Assembly (NCBI GenBank): GCA_002450035.1
Contig: DJYF01000056.1
Span: 1-56,944 of the forward strand
Source of the DNA: Caryophanales bacterium UBA6985
GTDB lineage: Bacteria; Bacillota_I; Bacilli_A; RF39; UBA660
Reading direction: 5' to 3'
DNA: 56,944 nt
The notes below the pieces were generated by a model. It did no database searches, was not told the DNA's origin, and worked only from the letters and a program-made list of their open reading frames with translations. Positions 7,122 to 15,671 of this stretch are shown piece by piece. The position numbers and the translations under genes were made by a program. Positions within the stretch are counted from its first letter, which is position 1. Every line of letters starts with the position of its first letter.

Positions 7122-7808
7122 ATGAAAGAGTTATCAATCATAAAAATATTTAGTTCTGCATTAAGTGCAGTACTTGGATCTAAAGTATTAATATTAATTG
7201 TATTAATTCTTATGATGTTATTTGTTAATATTATATTTAGTAATTTAATGAATAAAAAATTAGTTAATATTATAACTATTTTAGCAAGTATTATACTAGT
7301 AGGATTCTATTCAGTAAGTTATATTGAAACTATAAAAATATTTATTGATAATGTTTCTACTAAATTATTAGAAATGATTTATTTTCCAACTACTTTAGAA
7401 TTTATGATAGTAATGATTCTTTCATTTGCTATTATGATTTCTTCATTAGTTAGCAAAAAATCTTCTAAAAATATTAAAATAATAAATGTTACTATTACAT
7501 TAATTATTTCATTCTTATTCTTATGTATAATTGAAAAAGTTAATGGTAGTGGTATTGATTTTAATGAATTTAGTGTATTTTCTAATACAGTATTAATGAG
7601 TTTACATGAACTAGCAATGGGATTATTTGTTGCTTGGATAATTGGACTTGGACTTTATAAATTTGATTCATATATTATTAATAAAGCAATGAATGAAATT
7701 AAAGATTCAGAGTATAAATATAATACTATTAATACACTTTCAATTGATGAAATTAATAGTCAATATGAAAGTGAAGAATTAGAAATGCCTAAGTTAAAGA
7801 AATTATAG
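7122..7808 (+). CDS. Polytopic membrane protein of unknown function
   Basis: 228 residues with about five hydrophobic segments (roughly 20-45, 47-70, 90-112, 120-142, 158-180) and a hydrophilic acidic C-terminal tail after residue 185. AAGGGGG lies just upstream of ATG 7122. I see no catalytic motif. It follows the adhesin and sortase genes by 31 bases, so it may be co-transcribed with them and help surface-protein export or anchoring, but this rests on position only. Confidence 0.8.
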   Translation: MKELSIIKIFSSALSAVLGSKVLILIVLILMMLFVNIIFSNLMNKKLVNIITILASIILVGFYSVSYIETIKIFIDNVSTKLLEMIYFPTTLEFMIVMILSFAIMISSLVSKKSSKNIKIINVTITLIISFLFLCIIEKVNGSGIDFNEFSVFSNTVLMSLHELAMGLFVAWIIGLGLYKFDSYIINKAMNEIKDSEYKYNTINTLSIDEINSQYESEELEMPKLKKL

Positions 7809-7810
7809 TA

Positions 7811-7842
7811 AAAGAAGCGAAAAAAAATCGCTTTTTTTTATT
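7811..7842 (+). terminator. Intrinsic terminator of the adhesin-sortase unit
   Basis: AAGCGA paired with TCGCTT around an A-rich loop, with a long T-run. Confidence 0.75.
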
Positions 7843-7893
7843 TTCTTATTGATTAATAAATGATATTATATTAATAAGATAGGAGAGTAGAAT

Positions 7894-8664
7894 ATGAATA
7901 ATGAAGTTTTAGAAAACAATAATTTAGTTCCTGAAACACCAAATACACCTGTTACACCTGAAGCTGCTACTACACCTGTAGATACTGAAGTAACTCCAGA
8001 AGTAGCACCAACACCAGTTGATACTGGAATTCAATCACCTGTATCATTTGATGCACCAGTTGAAACACCAGTAGATTCACCGGTAGATGCTCCAAGTGAT
8101 GTAGTTGTACCTGCAGAAACTGCTCCGGTTTTTGGTAATCAAACTGAAGTACCTTCAACTAATGAAGTTCCTGTTGAACCTGTTGCAGAAATGCCAGCAG
8201 AAACTACAACAGCTCCAGTTGTTGAAGAAGTATCTCCTGTAGAAGAAGTAACACCTCCAGTAGAGGAAGGTCCTATGGTTGAAGAAGGTCCAGTTAATGA
8301 ACCAATCGTTACAGAAACTGAACAACCTTTAATTGAACCTGCACCTGCTTTTGAGGCTCCTGCAGCACCAAGTGAACCATTGACTAATAATGTTGTTGAA
8401 ACTCCTGCACCAGTTGATGCAAATGCAGCACCAGTAGAAACAGCTGCTCCTGATGTAGCACAAGCTAGTGTTGCTCCTGCAGAAGCAAATGTAGCACCAG
8501 TTGATGCAAATGCAGCACCAGTAGATGCAAATGTTGTTGCATCAGCAACTGATGTAGCACCAGTTTCAGTTAATAAGAAAAAGAATGTTCTTTCTATAAT
8601 TGTTATTATTATTGGTATTTTGGTTTGTGCTGGAGTACTAATATCAACAATTTTGTCAAAATAA
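7894..8664 (+). CDS. Pro/Val/Glu-rich low-complexity protein with C-terminal membrane anchor
   Basis: 256 residues. There is no signal peptide. Residues 10-225 are an extended, acidic, low-complexity region built from units such as PVDANAAPV, PVEEG and TPV, with no Cys, Trp or Tyr. At about 233-254 a single hydrophobic helix follows KKKN, giving a tail-anchored layout. Depending on insertion, the repeat region is a cytoplasmic or an extracellular spacer; KKK before the helix favours the cytoplasm. A 32-bp sequence is repeated exactly at 8407-8438 and 8494-8525, marking recent internal duplication. AGGAG precedes ATG 7894. Confidence 0.8.
   Translation: MNNEVLENNNLVPETPNTPVTPEAATTPVDTEVTPEVAPTPVDTGIQSPVSFDAPVETPVDSPVDAPSDVVVPAETAPVFGNQTEVPSTNEVPVEPVAEMPAETTTAPVVEEVSPVEEVTPPVEEGPMVEEGPVNEPIVTETEQPLIEPAPAFEAPAAPSEPLTNNVVETPAPVDANAAPVETAAPDVAQASVAPAEANVAPVDANAAPVDANVVASATDVAPVSVNKKKNVLSIIVIIIGILVCAGVLISTILSK
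8407..8525 (+). repeat. 32-bp direct repeat pair inside the Pro/Val-rich gene
   Basis: Copies at 8407-8438 and 8494-8525, identical, 87 bp (29 codons) apart, coding for APVDANAAPV-type units. Confidence 0.8.
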
Positions 8665-8732
8665 TATAATTGATATTGAATATAAAAAATAAATATAATA
8701 AAATTAATATAGTAAAGGAGAATGATAATTAG

Positions 8733-9008
8733 ATGAAAGATGCGACTGGCGAATTAAGTATGACTGCTGTAGCAGTTGTTGCTATTGCAGCTATTGCATT
8801 AGTATTCCGTACATTAATATGGCCTGCAATTCAAACAAGTATTGAAAAGAGCACATATTGTTCTTCAGCTTATGGCTGTCATGATTGTTCTGAATCTACT
8901 TGTGAATGCTACTATACTGCAACAGGCGGAACAGAAACAGCAATTACATGCCCTAATAATGGTACGGGTACTTATTTAGAGGATGGAGAAGGAACTCCAG
9001 AAGGATAA
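8733..9008 (+). CDS. Small membrane-anchored Cys-rich exported protein
   Basis: 91 residues. A short polar N-terminus (MKDATGELS) leads into one hydrophobic helix (MTAVAVVAIAAIALVFRTLIW), then a tail with six Cys in the pattern C-x5-C-x2-C-x4-C-x-C-x13-C ending ITCPN. The helix resembles the N-terminal helix of small pilin-like proteins, but there is no prepilin cleavage signature. The Cys spacing suggests disulfides or metal binding outside the cell. The same six-Cys pattern ends the protein encoded at 38384-39841. AAAGGAG lies 12 bases before the ATG. The function is unknown. Confidence 0.8.
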   Translation: MKDATGELSMTAVAVVAIAAIALVFRTLIWPAIQTSIEKSTYCSSAYGCHDCSESTCECYYTATGGTETAITCPNNGTGTYLEDGEGTPEG

Positions 9009-9015
9009 GATAAAT

Positions 9016-9045
9016 AAAAAAGTTAAGAGAAATCTTAACTTTTTA
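9016..9045. terminator. Bidirectional terminator
   Basis: AAAAGTTAAGA (9018-9028), GAAA tetraloop, TCTTAACTTTT (9033-9043), serving the converging 8733 gene and minus-strand sortase. Confidence 0.85.
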
Positions 9046-10683
9046 TTTTGTAATTAATACTGCGTGAACAACTATTCTTGTATTTGTTGTTGCACATGTG
9101 GATAATGTTAATATCTTATCATCTGTTGTAACAGGTGTTTTAAAGTCATATATACTTCTTGATTTAATCATATCTATAAATGCTTGATATTCTTCATTAG
9201 AATTGAAGTTTGTTACTAAGTAATCTTCCGTTACATTTATTTTATATGAGGAGAAGATCTTCCATTGTTTATCTCCCGATTTAGTATTAAATGTTATTAT
9301 TTGATTTGCTTCATTCTTATACCAACTTGGGGATTGAGAGTTCTTTAGAGAACCAAACATGATTCCACCTACAGGTATATTATGTCCATATATGATAGTA
9401 TTTTTATTTAAGTCAACTGGATCATTTCTATAGTCCATGAATATCCATCCCATGGTATTTTTATACTTTTTAAAGTCTCTATTTAAGTAGTATGTATTAT
9501 TCTCTTTATTTTGTACAACAGGGTAGTTAATTTTAGAATTATTAACTGTTAACCAACCAACTGTATCTGGATTAATCTTTACTAATTCATCTATAACATG
9601 TGAATAGTTTGTATAGTATGCTGATGAATAATTAGATTTTCTTTGTATAGTATTAAACTCTTCTCTAGATAGATAGTTTAAATCTGGAATATTATCTTCT
9701 ATAGTATATTCATTTGATGAATATACTATGGTATTAATATCATCTAATTGATTATTTATTTTAACTCCATCTTCATACATTTTATAACTATTAAGTGCCA
9801 TTAATAAGAATACTAGTACTAATATAATTGTAATAACCATTAGTATTATTTTTAAGTTTAATTCCTTAAAGAAGTATTTAAACTTATAGTCTTTAGAATA
9901 ATTCATTTTAAACATTATATTATTCTTTTCAATATAAGTTTTATATTCTTTCTTAATGTAAGAAATTATTGTATATATTTCATTTACGTCATTGTCTTTT
10001 TCATTAATTAGAATTAAGAGATTCTTTTTGTTATTCTTAACAATTAAATTCATGACTGTTGTAATTGCTTCATTAGAGTATTTAGTTATTCTTATTACTT
10101 TTAATTTAGTATTAATTGTAAAGAAATTATCTAAGTCTTTTATAATTTCTTCATTCATATCTACGGTTAATAATAGTTGTTTTTTATAATAAATATCTGT
10201 ATATGAATCTATATGGTTATCAAGTAAGAATCTATTATTATTAGTAATTTTATGTCTTGTTAATACTTTAATACCTTTGTTAGAATCAAATCTTTCGATT
10301 AAGTAAGAAGGCATTTCATAACACTCGAATTTTTTAACATTATTAAAATCATATAATTTAAGTGCAATTTCTGAGTTTATTTGAACTTCATCATTGAATA
10401 TTACTTTATCTATATTTTTAAATGTTTTAATAATATCTAAATAAATTGGATCAATATCTGAATTATTAATAACAACTATTTTAATGTTAAATTTTAATAC
10501 GAGTAGGTTAAGAAAATTAACTACAATATCAAAATTTTTTCTGATGTATCCAAGAGAGAAGATTATATTATCAGCAGTGATGATATTAGTATTATTTAAA
10601 CTTTTATCATCTACGGTTGTTTTCTTAACCTTAGATACGTATAAATATTTATTTATTATTTTAAATGAAATATTATAGTTCAT
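9043..10683 (-). CDS. Class B-type sortase with long N-terminal cytoplasmic extension
   Basis: 546 residues from the ATG at 10683, preceded by AGGAG; the frame extends to 10722 without a site. Residues 1-275 are soluble, Ile/Asn/Lys-rich, with repeating strand-helix units (NIKIVVINNS, KKNLLILINEK) that I cannot assign to a family. One membrane helix follows (about 278-300), then a class B sortase: VGWLTVNNSKINYPVVQ, TYYLNRDF, IIYGHNI (His near 434), LTLSTC (Cys near 530) and TRIVVHA (Arg near 536). The triad is complete. Normal class B enzymes are about 230-250 residues with a short N-terminal anchor, so the extension is notable. A possible substrate is the protein encoded at 46878, which ends with NPKTYDN. 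Confidence 0.9.
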   Translation of the reverse strand: MNYNISFKIINKYLYVSKVKKTTVDDKSLNNTNIITADNIIFSLGYIRKNFDIVVNFLNLLVLKFNIKIVVINNSDIDPIYLDIIKTFKNIDKVIFNDEVQINSEIALKLYDFNNVKKFECYEMPSYLIERFDSNKGIKVLTRHKITNNNRFLLDNHIDSYTDIYYKKQLLLTVDMNEEIIKDLDNFFTINTKLKVIRITKYSNEAITTVMNLIVKNNKKNLLILINEKDNDVNEIYTIISYIKKEYKTYIEKNNIMFKMNYSKDYKFKYFFKELNLKIILMVITIILVLVFLLMALNSYKMYEDGVKINNQLDDINTIVYSSNEYTIEDNIPDLNYLSREEFNTIQRKSNYSSAYYTNYSHVIDELVKINPDTVGWLTVNNSKINYPVVQNKENNTYYLNRDFKKYKNTMGWIFMDYRNDPVDLNKNTIIYGHNIPVGGIMFGSLKNSQSPSWYKNEANQIITFNTKSGDKQWKIFSSYKINVTEDYLVTNFNSNEEYQAFIDMIKSRSIYDFKTPVTTDDKILTLSTCATTNTRIVVHAVLITK

Positions 10684-10800
10684 ACCTTTACTCCTATTAT
10701 TATCTATTATAGATTTTATCATAGTAGTAAAATATTTTAAATAATTATGGGTTATTTTTGTTATTTATATGTTATAATATCTTCAAGTTTGGTGGGGTGG

Positions 10801-12621
10801 ATGATGGAATATTTGAAAAAAGATTTAATTAATTTATTTAAACTAAAAAATGTAGATGTAAATACATTTGCTAGTTCTTTAAAGTGTCTTAGTTTTAATG
10901 ATGCTCTTAAAAGTATTGAAGAGTTATTTAAGACTTCATTTGAAGAAATAATTAATGATCCTGAGTTTATTAGCTCTTATTTTTCACTTATTTCTAATTT
11001 AGCCGTACAAAATAAAGGAGACATAGAAGTTTCCATTATTAACCATATTAACTATATTAAAAAATTAGCAACTAATTATTGCAAACCATATAATAAAAAA
11101 GAAAAGAAAAAAGATCATAATTTTAATGCATCTAAACTATTAAAAATGAGATGTGATGACTTAGCTATTTTTATAGCAAATAGAACTGAAACTATGTCTT
11201 CTAAATATGAAAAGTATAATATTATAAGCTTTATTATCAATAAACTAAAAACACCTGATTATTTATTTAGAATTATGCAAATTAATCCTGATTATTTAAA
11301 TGCTCGTGATTCATATGGACATCATGTGTTTGTTAATACATGTGAGTATTTTATAAATAATGTAGGTAAGATGGATGAAGAGACTGTTAAGTATTATAAA
11401 AGAGTAATTGTAATGATGCTTGAAAATGAAAATTTAACTCTTAAGAATGAAGAGATAAGTAACCTTATTAAACTCTGTGATATAGTTGAAAATAGTGAAA
11501 ACATAGAATTAGTTTTTCTAAAGAATGCTATTAGAAATCATTATCCAATTATTAATACTTATTCTAAACGTAATTGTGTTGATTATTGCTTCTATCCTGA
11601 ACCAACAATATTAATTAACAGTAGTTTTGATGAAAACTTACCAAAAGGAACAATTGATTTAACTGATCTTTTTACTGTATCTATTGATGGTAATAGACAT
11701 AGTAATTTAACTAATGTATTATTTGACGATGCATTTAGTATTTATAGAGATGGTCAAAATAATCATTTACTAATACATATTCCTGATGTTGATAGAGTTA
11801 TAAAAAGAGATACTGAGTTAGATAAGTTTATGAGACATTTAGGTAAAAGTGTATATGCTACGGGTTATAAAAAACCATTACTTGATTTTCAAATAGCAGA
11901 TGAATTATCTTTAAAACAAAATGCTTATAGATATGCTATTACATTTGATATTACAATGGATGATGATGCTAATATTAAAAATGTAGATTTTTATAGATCA
12001 CTTATAAGAGTAAATTATAATATACATAAAAATAAAGCTGATGCATTTATTAAATATGGATATACAGATGAAAAACTTGGAATGCTTAGAAAAGTTAAAG
12101 ATTTAATGATAAAATCAGCCAGAAAGAGAAAAGAAAAAACAGCTGGTAAATCAAGTGCTAAGATTATTTTAGATGAAATAAATGTTTTACCTGATTTAGT
12201 ATCTGCTAAGTTTGCTTTAGAAAATGACATACCATTTGCTTTTAAAAATTATTTAGGAAAACATAAAGTTGCATTTGATAAACATGTTTTAACAGTAAAT
12301 GATTTTATCAATAGTGAATCTTTAAGTCCTGAAGGTATTGAAGTGTTAAATTCTATCTTCGATATTTATTATCGTGTATATTATGATACAATGAATATAG
12401 GAAATAAGTCATTTCATGATGAAGCATGTGGTAATGTAGGTAATCCTTTAAGAGATTATTTATCACTTGAATCTGATAGATTATTAGGTGATATTGTAAT
12501 TGATGGTTGTAGAGTTTATGATAAGGATTATTGGAAAGAACGTATTTTAAATGATTCCATTGAATTTACTGAGACTTCTTCAAAATTAAATGAGTTATAT
12601 GGATTAAAGAGAGGTAGATAA
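10801..12621 (+). CDS. Divergent RNB-fold (RNase II/R-like) protein with altered active site
   Basis: 606 residues from ATG 10801 after GGTGGGGTGG. Residues 1-260 are helical and unassigned. Residues about 270-580 match the RNB catalytic domain: DLTDLFTVSIDG, FDDAFSIY, LLIHIPDVDRVI, ELDKFMRHLGKSVYATG, YRYAITFDITMDDD, and late GNPLRDYLSLESDRLL, equivalent to the TSPIRRYADL-HRLL segment. The acidic cluster is changed: the usual D-x5-D-x-DD has a 5-residue insertion and Leu where the second Asp should be, and PIRR has become PLRD. Cold-shock and S1 RNA-binding domains are absent. It may be a weak nuclease or a binding protein derived from one. Confidence 0.75.
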   Translation: MMEYLKKDLINLFKLKNVDVNTFASSLKCLSFNDALKSIEELFKTSFEEIINDPEFISSYFSLISNLAVQNKGDIEVSIINHINYIKKLATNYCKPYNKKEKKKDHNFNASKLLKMRCDDLAIFIANRTETMSSKYEKYNIISFIINKLKTPDYLFRIMQINPDYLNARDSYGHHVFVNTCEYFINNVGKMDEETVKYYKRVIVMMLENENLTLKNEEISNLIKLCDIVENSENIELVFLKNAIRNHYPIINTYSKRNCVDYCFYPEPTILINSSFDENLPKGTIDLTDLFTVSIDGNRHSNLTNVLFDDAFSIYRDGQNNHLLIHIPDVDRVIKRDTELDKFMRHLGKSVYATGYKKPLLDFQIADELSLKQNAYRYAITFDITMDDDANIKNVDFYRSLIRVNYNIHKNKADAFIKYGYTDEKLGMLRKVKDLMIKSARKRKEKTAGKSSAKIILDEINVLPDLVSAKFALENDIPFAFKNYLGKHKVAFDKHVLTVNDFINSESLSPEGIEVLNSIFDIYYRVYYDTMNIGNKSFHDEACGNVGNPLRDYLSLESDRLLGDIVIDGCRVYDKDYWKERILNDSIEFTETSSKLNELYGLKRGR

Positions 12622-12624
12622 AAA

Positions 12625-13152
12625 GTGACAGGTGCTGTAGTATTTCGTGTAATAATGTTTCTTTTTGTAGCTGTTATCTTACTAGTAGTTATGTGGAATG
12701 TAATTATGAAAAAAGGTAATGAAGCACATGAAGCAATAGAAGAGGAAAAGAAAATTTTTGAAAATAGAATAAGACTTCCTATACAAGCACAAGTTTATCC
12801 TGGTGATTTAGTTAAGATAGTTGATAATGATATGATTCATAATGAACCTAAGACTTATACATTTTATTATAAGTTAGAACCTCATAAGATTGGTGTAGGA
12901 ATGTATAATAATAAATATGTTATTACGCTTGATGATCAAATGTATCAAACTTATGCTGAGGTAATGGGACATGGAGTTGCTCATAATAGTAGATTTGCAA
13001 GTATAAGTGAAAAGTTTACCGTTACTGAAGTAATAGATCAATTAACTAATAAAAAAATTCCTGTTGAAAGTGTAAGTGCTTTTGAAAAGTATTTAGTAGA
13101 AGATACTAGTACAAATTATAATAACCAAGTTGAAATAAAAGAAGATAACTAA
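12625..13152 (+). CDS. Membrane-anchored protein of unknown function
   Basis: 175 residues starting at GTG 12625, three bases after the stop of the RNB gene, with AGAGAGGT inside the end of that gene. One N-terminal helix (VVFRVIMFLFVAVILLVVMWNVI, residues 5-27), a short charged helix, then a beta-rich domain (about 45-150) with AQVYPGDLVKIVDND and YTFYYKLEPHKIGVGMYNNKYVITL. No known motif. Tight spacing implies co-expression with the RNB-like protein. Confidence 0.8.
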   Translation: MTGAVVFRVIMFLFVAVILLVVMWNVIMKKGNEAHEAIEEEKKIFENRIRLPIQAQVYPGDLVKIVDNDMIHNEPKTYTFYYKLEPHKIGVGMYNNKYVITLDDQMYQTYAEVMGHGVAHNSRFASISEKFTVTEVIDQLTNKKIPVESVSAFEKYLVEDTSTNYNNQVEIKEDN

Positions 13153-13155
13153 AAA

Positions 13156-13184
13156 TTGACAGATTTATTTATTAGTGTTAATAT
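13156..13184 (+). promoter_or_regulatory. Promoter of the T-box/thrS operon
   Basis: TTGACA (13156-13161), 17 bp, TAATAT (13179-13184), 12 bases after the preceding stop codon region. Transcription should begin near 13191. Confidence 0.75.
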
Positions 13185-13190
13185 ATTTCA

Positions 13191-13390
13191 AGAAATCGAA
13201 GAGGAAAGACGAGATTTAATAAGATAATTTATAGAGAGTTCATGGTTGGTGTAAATGAATAAGGACTTATTAAGTTACTACTTTCTAAGAGAGTTAATAA
13301 ACTCCGGGGGAACTCGTTAAAATTTAATCAAGTTAAATAAAGGGATGGTACCGTGCGTTATGCACTCCTTAGGTATCATTCCTTTTTTTA
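13191..13390 (+). promoter_or_regulatory. T-box leader, threonine specific
   Basis: A canonical tRNA-sensing leader. AGAGAG (13233-13238) and GGTTGGTG (13244-13251) are the distal Stem I motifs. TTAATAAG pairs with CTTATTAA, and the internal loop below it carries ACT (13277-13279) followed by A, a threonine specifier codon. The T-box sequence AGGGATGGTACCGTGCG (13341-13357) contains the UGGUACC bulge, whose fourth base pairs with A73 of tRNA-Thr. Antiterminator: AAGGGA with TCCTT and GTGC with GCAC. The competing terminator pairs 13340-13352 with 13372-13384, followed by T-rich sequence. Uncharged tRNA-Thr should switch on the two genes downstream. Confidence 0.92.
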
Positions 13391-13409
13391 TTTAAGAAGG
13401 AGGATATGT

Positions 13410-13841
13410 ATGAACTTAAGAGATGTTAATAGAAGAAGTGTTGTTTCAGTAGAAGTTTTTCTAAATGACTATGTATTACCTTATTATGGTAGTAGAATAA
13501 CCTCGGATGAAATGATAACCAAGTTAAAGAATTGTAGCCATCTAGATTTAGATGAACTAGAAATTCCAGGTGTTAAAAGATGCAGTGATGAATATGCACT
13601 AACCAATCCTTCAATTATTCTAGTTGGGGCAAAGGGAAGAGGACATAAAGGATATGAAATACATGGATACTATAGACCTTTTGATTTAATGAAAGAAGAA
13701 TACATAGAAGAAGGTTTAAGTGAAATTGAAGCGACTAATTTCTTATTAAGTGGTATGCGTGCACCTGAAGAAGATGATGTTTCATATAAAATATATTTTA
13801 GAGAAAAGAAAAGAAGAAAGAAAAAAGGAAAGAGGAATTAA
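13410..13841 (+). CDS. Uncharacterised protein in the T-box operon with thrS
   Basis: 143 residues from ATG 13410, which has AAGGAGG just upstream. No known domain. It has a central Gly-rich turn (ILVGAKGRGHKGYEIHGYYRP), an acidic stretch (KEEYIEEGLSEIEATNF) and a strongly basic C-terminal tail (REKKRRKKKGKRN) that could bind RNA. It lies between the threonine T-box and thrS and ends one base before the thrS ATG, so it is expected to be induced with ThrRS when charged tRNA-Thr is low. The basic tail may partly reflect purine-rich sequence carrying the thrS binding site. Confidence 0.75.
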   Translation: MNLRDVNRRSVVSVEVFLNDYVLPYYGSRITSDEMITKLKNCSHLDLDELEIPGVKRCSDEYALTNPSIILVGAKGRGHKGYEIHGYYRPFDLMKEEYIEEGLSEIEATNFLLSGMRAPEEDDVSYKIYFREKKRRKKKGKRN

Positions 13842-13842
13842 A

Positions 13843-15603
13843 ATGGTTAATTTTAAAGAAAATGAAGATTTATATAAATTAAATCATAGTTGTGCTCACT
13901 TAATGGCACAAGCAGTAAAACATTTATATCCAGATGCTAAGTTCTGGGTAGGACCTGTTATTGAAACTGGTTTTTACTATGATATGGATTTAGGAGATAA
14001 AGTTATTACTGAAGAAGACTTACCTTTAATAGAAAAGGAAATGAAAAAAATTGCTAAAGATGGTAAGAGAATAGTTAGAAGAGAACTTTCTAAAGAAGAA
14101 GCTTTAGAAATGTTTAAAGATGATCCATATAAATTAGATTTAATTAATAGAATGGATGAAGATAATACTGTTATTTCATGTTATTCTCAAGGAGACTTTA
14201 CTGATCTTTGTAGAGGTGGACATGTTGATTCAGTTAAAGAATGTAAAAATTTCAAGTTATTAAAGTTCTCAGGTGCTTATTGGAAAGGGGATTCTAATAA
14301 CAAGATGCTTCAAAGAGTATATGGGGTATGTTTTAGAACTCCTGAAGAATTAGAAGCACATTTAGCGGAACTTAAAGATGCAGAAGAAAGAGACCATAGA
14401 AAAATTGGTAAAGATTTAGGAATTTATATGATGTCTGAATTAGTTGGAAGAGGACTTCCAATGTATTTACCAAATGGATTTACTTTATGGAATTTACTTG
14501 AAGATTATATTAGAAAAGAAGAGTTAAAAAGAGGATACTTACACGTACAAACTCCTCCTTTAGGAAATGTTAACTTATATAGAACAAGTGGACATTTAGA
14601 TCATTATAGAGATTCAATGTTCCCAATTATGCAAGTAGAAGATGAAGAATATGTACTTCGTCCTATGAACTGTCCTCATCATATGGTTATGTATGGTAAT
14701 GACATTCATTCATATAAAGAATTACCAATTAGAATTGCTGAAGTTGCAAGAGATTGTAGATATGAATCAAGTGGTTCTCTAAAAGGTATTGAAAGAGTTA
14801 GAACATTCTGTCAAAATGACTCACATATCTTCTGTACTCCTGAACAAATTGAAGAAGAATTCAAGGGTGTAGTTGATCTAATTCTTGACACTTATAAAGT
14901 ATTTGGAATTAAAAATTATAGATTTGAATTATCTTTAAGAGATCCTGAAGATAAAGTTAAATATTTCCAAGATGATGAAATGTGGAATAATGCTGAAAAT
15001 AAACTTAGAGATGTATTAAATGATTTAGGAATTGATTATGTTGAAAAGAAAGGCGAAGCAGCATTCTATGGTCCTAAACTTGATGTTCAAGTTAAACCAG
15101 CTGTTGGTAATGAAATTACACTTTCAACTTGTCAATTAGACTTCTGTCTACCAGCAAAATTTGATTTAAAATATGTTGATAGTGATGGAAGTAAGAAAAC
15201 TCCAGTTGTAATTCATAGAGCCATCATGGGTTCAATTGATAGATTCATGGCATTCTACTTAGAAGAAACTAAAGGAAATCTTCCTTTCTGGTTAGCTCCA
15301 ATTCAAGTAGCTGTCCTACCAGTTAAGAATGAATATCATTTAGAATATGCTAATGAAGTATTAAATAAGTTAAAAGAACAAGGTATAAGAGTATCTCTTA
15401 ATGCAAGTGATGAAAAATTATCTTACAGAATGAGAGAAGAGCAAATAAGAAAAGTTCCTGTTATGTTAGTTCTTGGTAACAATGAAAGAGATGAAAGAAC
15501 TGTTACTTTAAGACTCCATGGTGAAGAACAAAAGAATATGAGTTTAGATGAATTCTTAAGCTATGCTAAAGATAAGAATGATTCTAAAGCTTTAGATTTA
15601 TAA
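13843..15603 (+). CDS. thrS: Threonyl-tRNA synthetase lacking the TGS domain
   Basis: 586 residues from ATG 13843 with AGAGGA upstream. The editing domain is present (HSCAHLMAQA near residue 15 and DLCRGGHV near 120, supplying the HxxxH and CxxxH metal/water site), followed by the class II catalytic core (MNCPHH, RIAEVARDCRYESSGSLKGIERVRTF, and HRAIMGSIDRF) and the anticodon-binding domain (APIQVAVLPV... VSLNASDEKLSYRMRE...VPVMLVLGNNE). The 60-residue N-terminal TGS domain of typical ThrRS is absent and there is no upstream sequence for it. It is controlled by the T-box leader. Confidence 0.95.
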   Translation: MVNFKENEDLYKLNHSCAHLMAQAVKHLYPDAKFWVGPVIETGFYYDMDLGDKVITEEDLPLIEKEMKKIAKDGKRIVRRELSKEEALEMFKDDPYKLDLINRMDEDNTVISCYSQGDFTDLCRGGHVDSVKECKNFKLLKFSGAYWKGDSNNKMLQRVYGVCFRTPEELEAHLAELKDAEERDHRKIGKDLGIYMMSELVGRGLPMYLPNGFTLWNLLEDYIRKEELKRGYLHVQTPPLGNVNLYRTSGHLDHYRDSMFPIMQVEDEEYVLRPMNCPHHMVMYGNDIHSYKELPIRIAEVARDCRYESSGSLKGIERVRTFCQNDSHIFCTPEQIEEEFKGVVDLILDTYKVFGIKNYRFELSLRDPEDKVKYFQDDEMWNNAENKLRDVLNDLGIDYVEKKGEAAFYGPKLDVQVKPAVGNEITLSTCQLDFCLPAKFDLKYVDSDGSKKTPVVIHRAIMGSIDRFMAFYLEETKGNLPFWLAPIQVAVLPVKNEYHLEYANEVLNKLKEQGIRVSLNASDEKLSYRMREEQIRKVPVMLVLGNNERDERTVTLRLHGEEQKNMSLDEFLSYAKDKNDSKALDL

Positions 15604-15606
15604 TTT

Positions 15607-15634
15607 AAAACCTAGGTTTTCCTAGGTTTTTTTA
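15607..15634 (+). terminator. Intrinsic terminator of thrS
   Basis: AAAACCTAGG, TTTT, CCTAGGTTTT followed by further T: a perfect 10-bp stem. Confidence 0.9.
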
Positions 15635-15641
15635 TTTCGTG

Positions 15642-15650
15642 TGTTATAAT
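15642..15650 (+). promoter_or_regulatory. Extended -10 promoter TGT-TATAAT
   Basis: TGTTATAAT precedes the kinase-like gene; the -35 region falls in the thrS terminator T-run and is not recognisable. Confidence 0.55.
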
Positions 15651-15671
15651 ACTTTCCAACGGGTGATAATA

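Noticed and set aside
7970..8158. 62-residue minus-strand ORF in the Pro/Val-rich gene
   Set aside because: Shadow of repeated GTT/CCA codons, no ribosome binding site.
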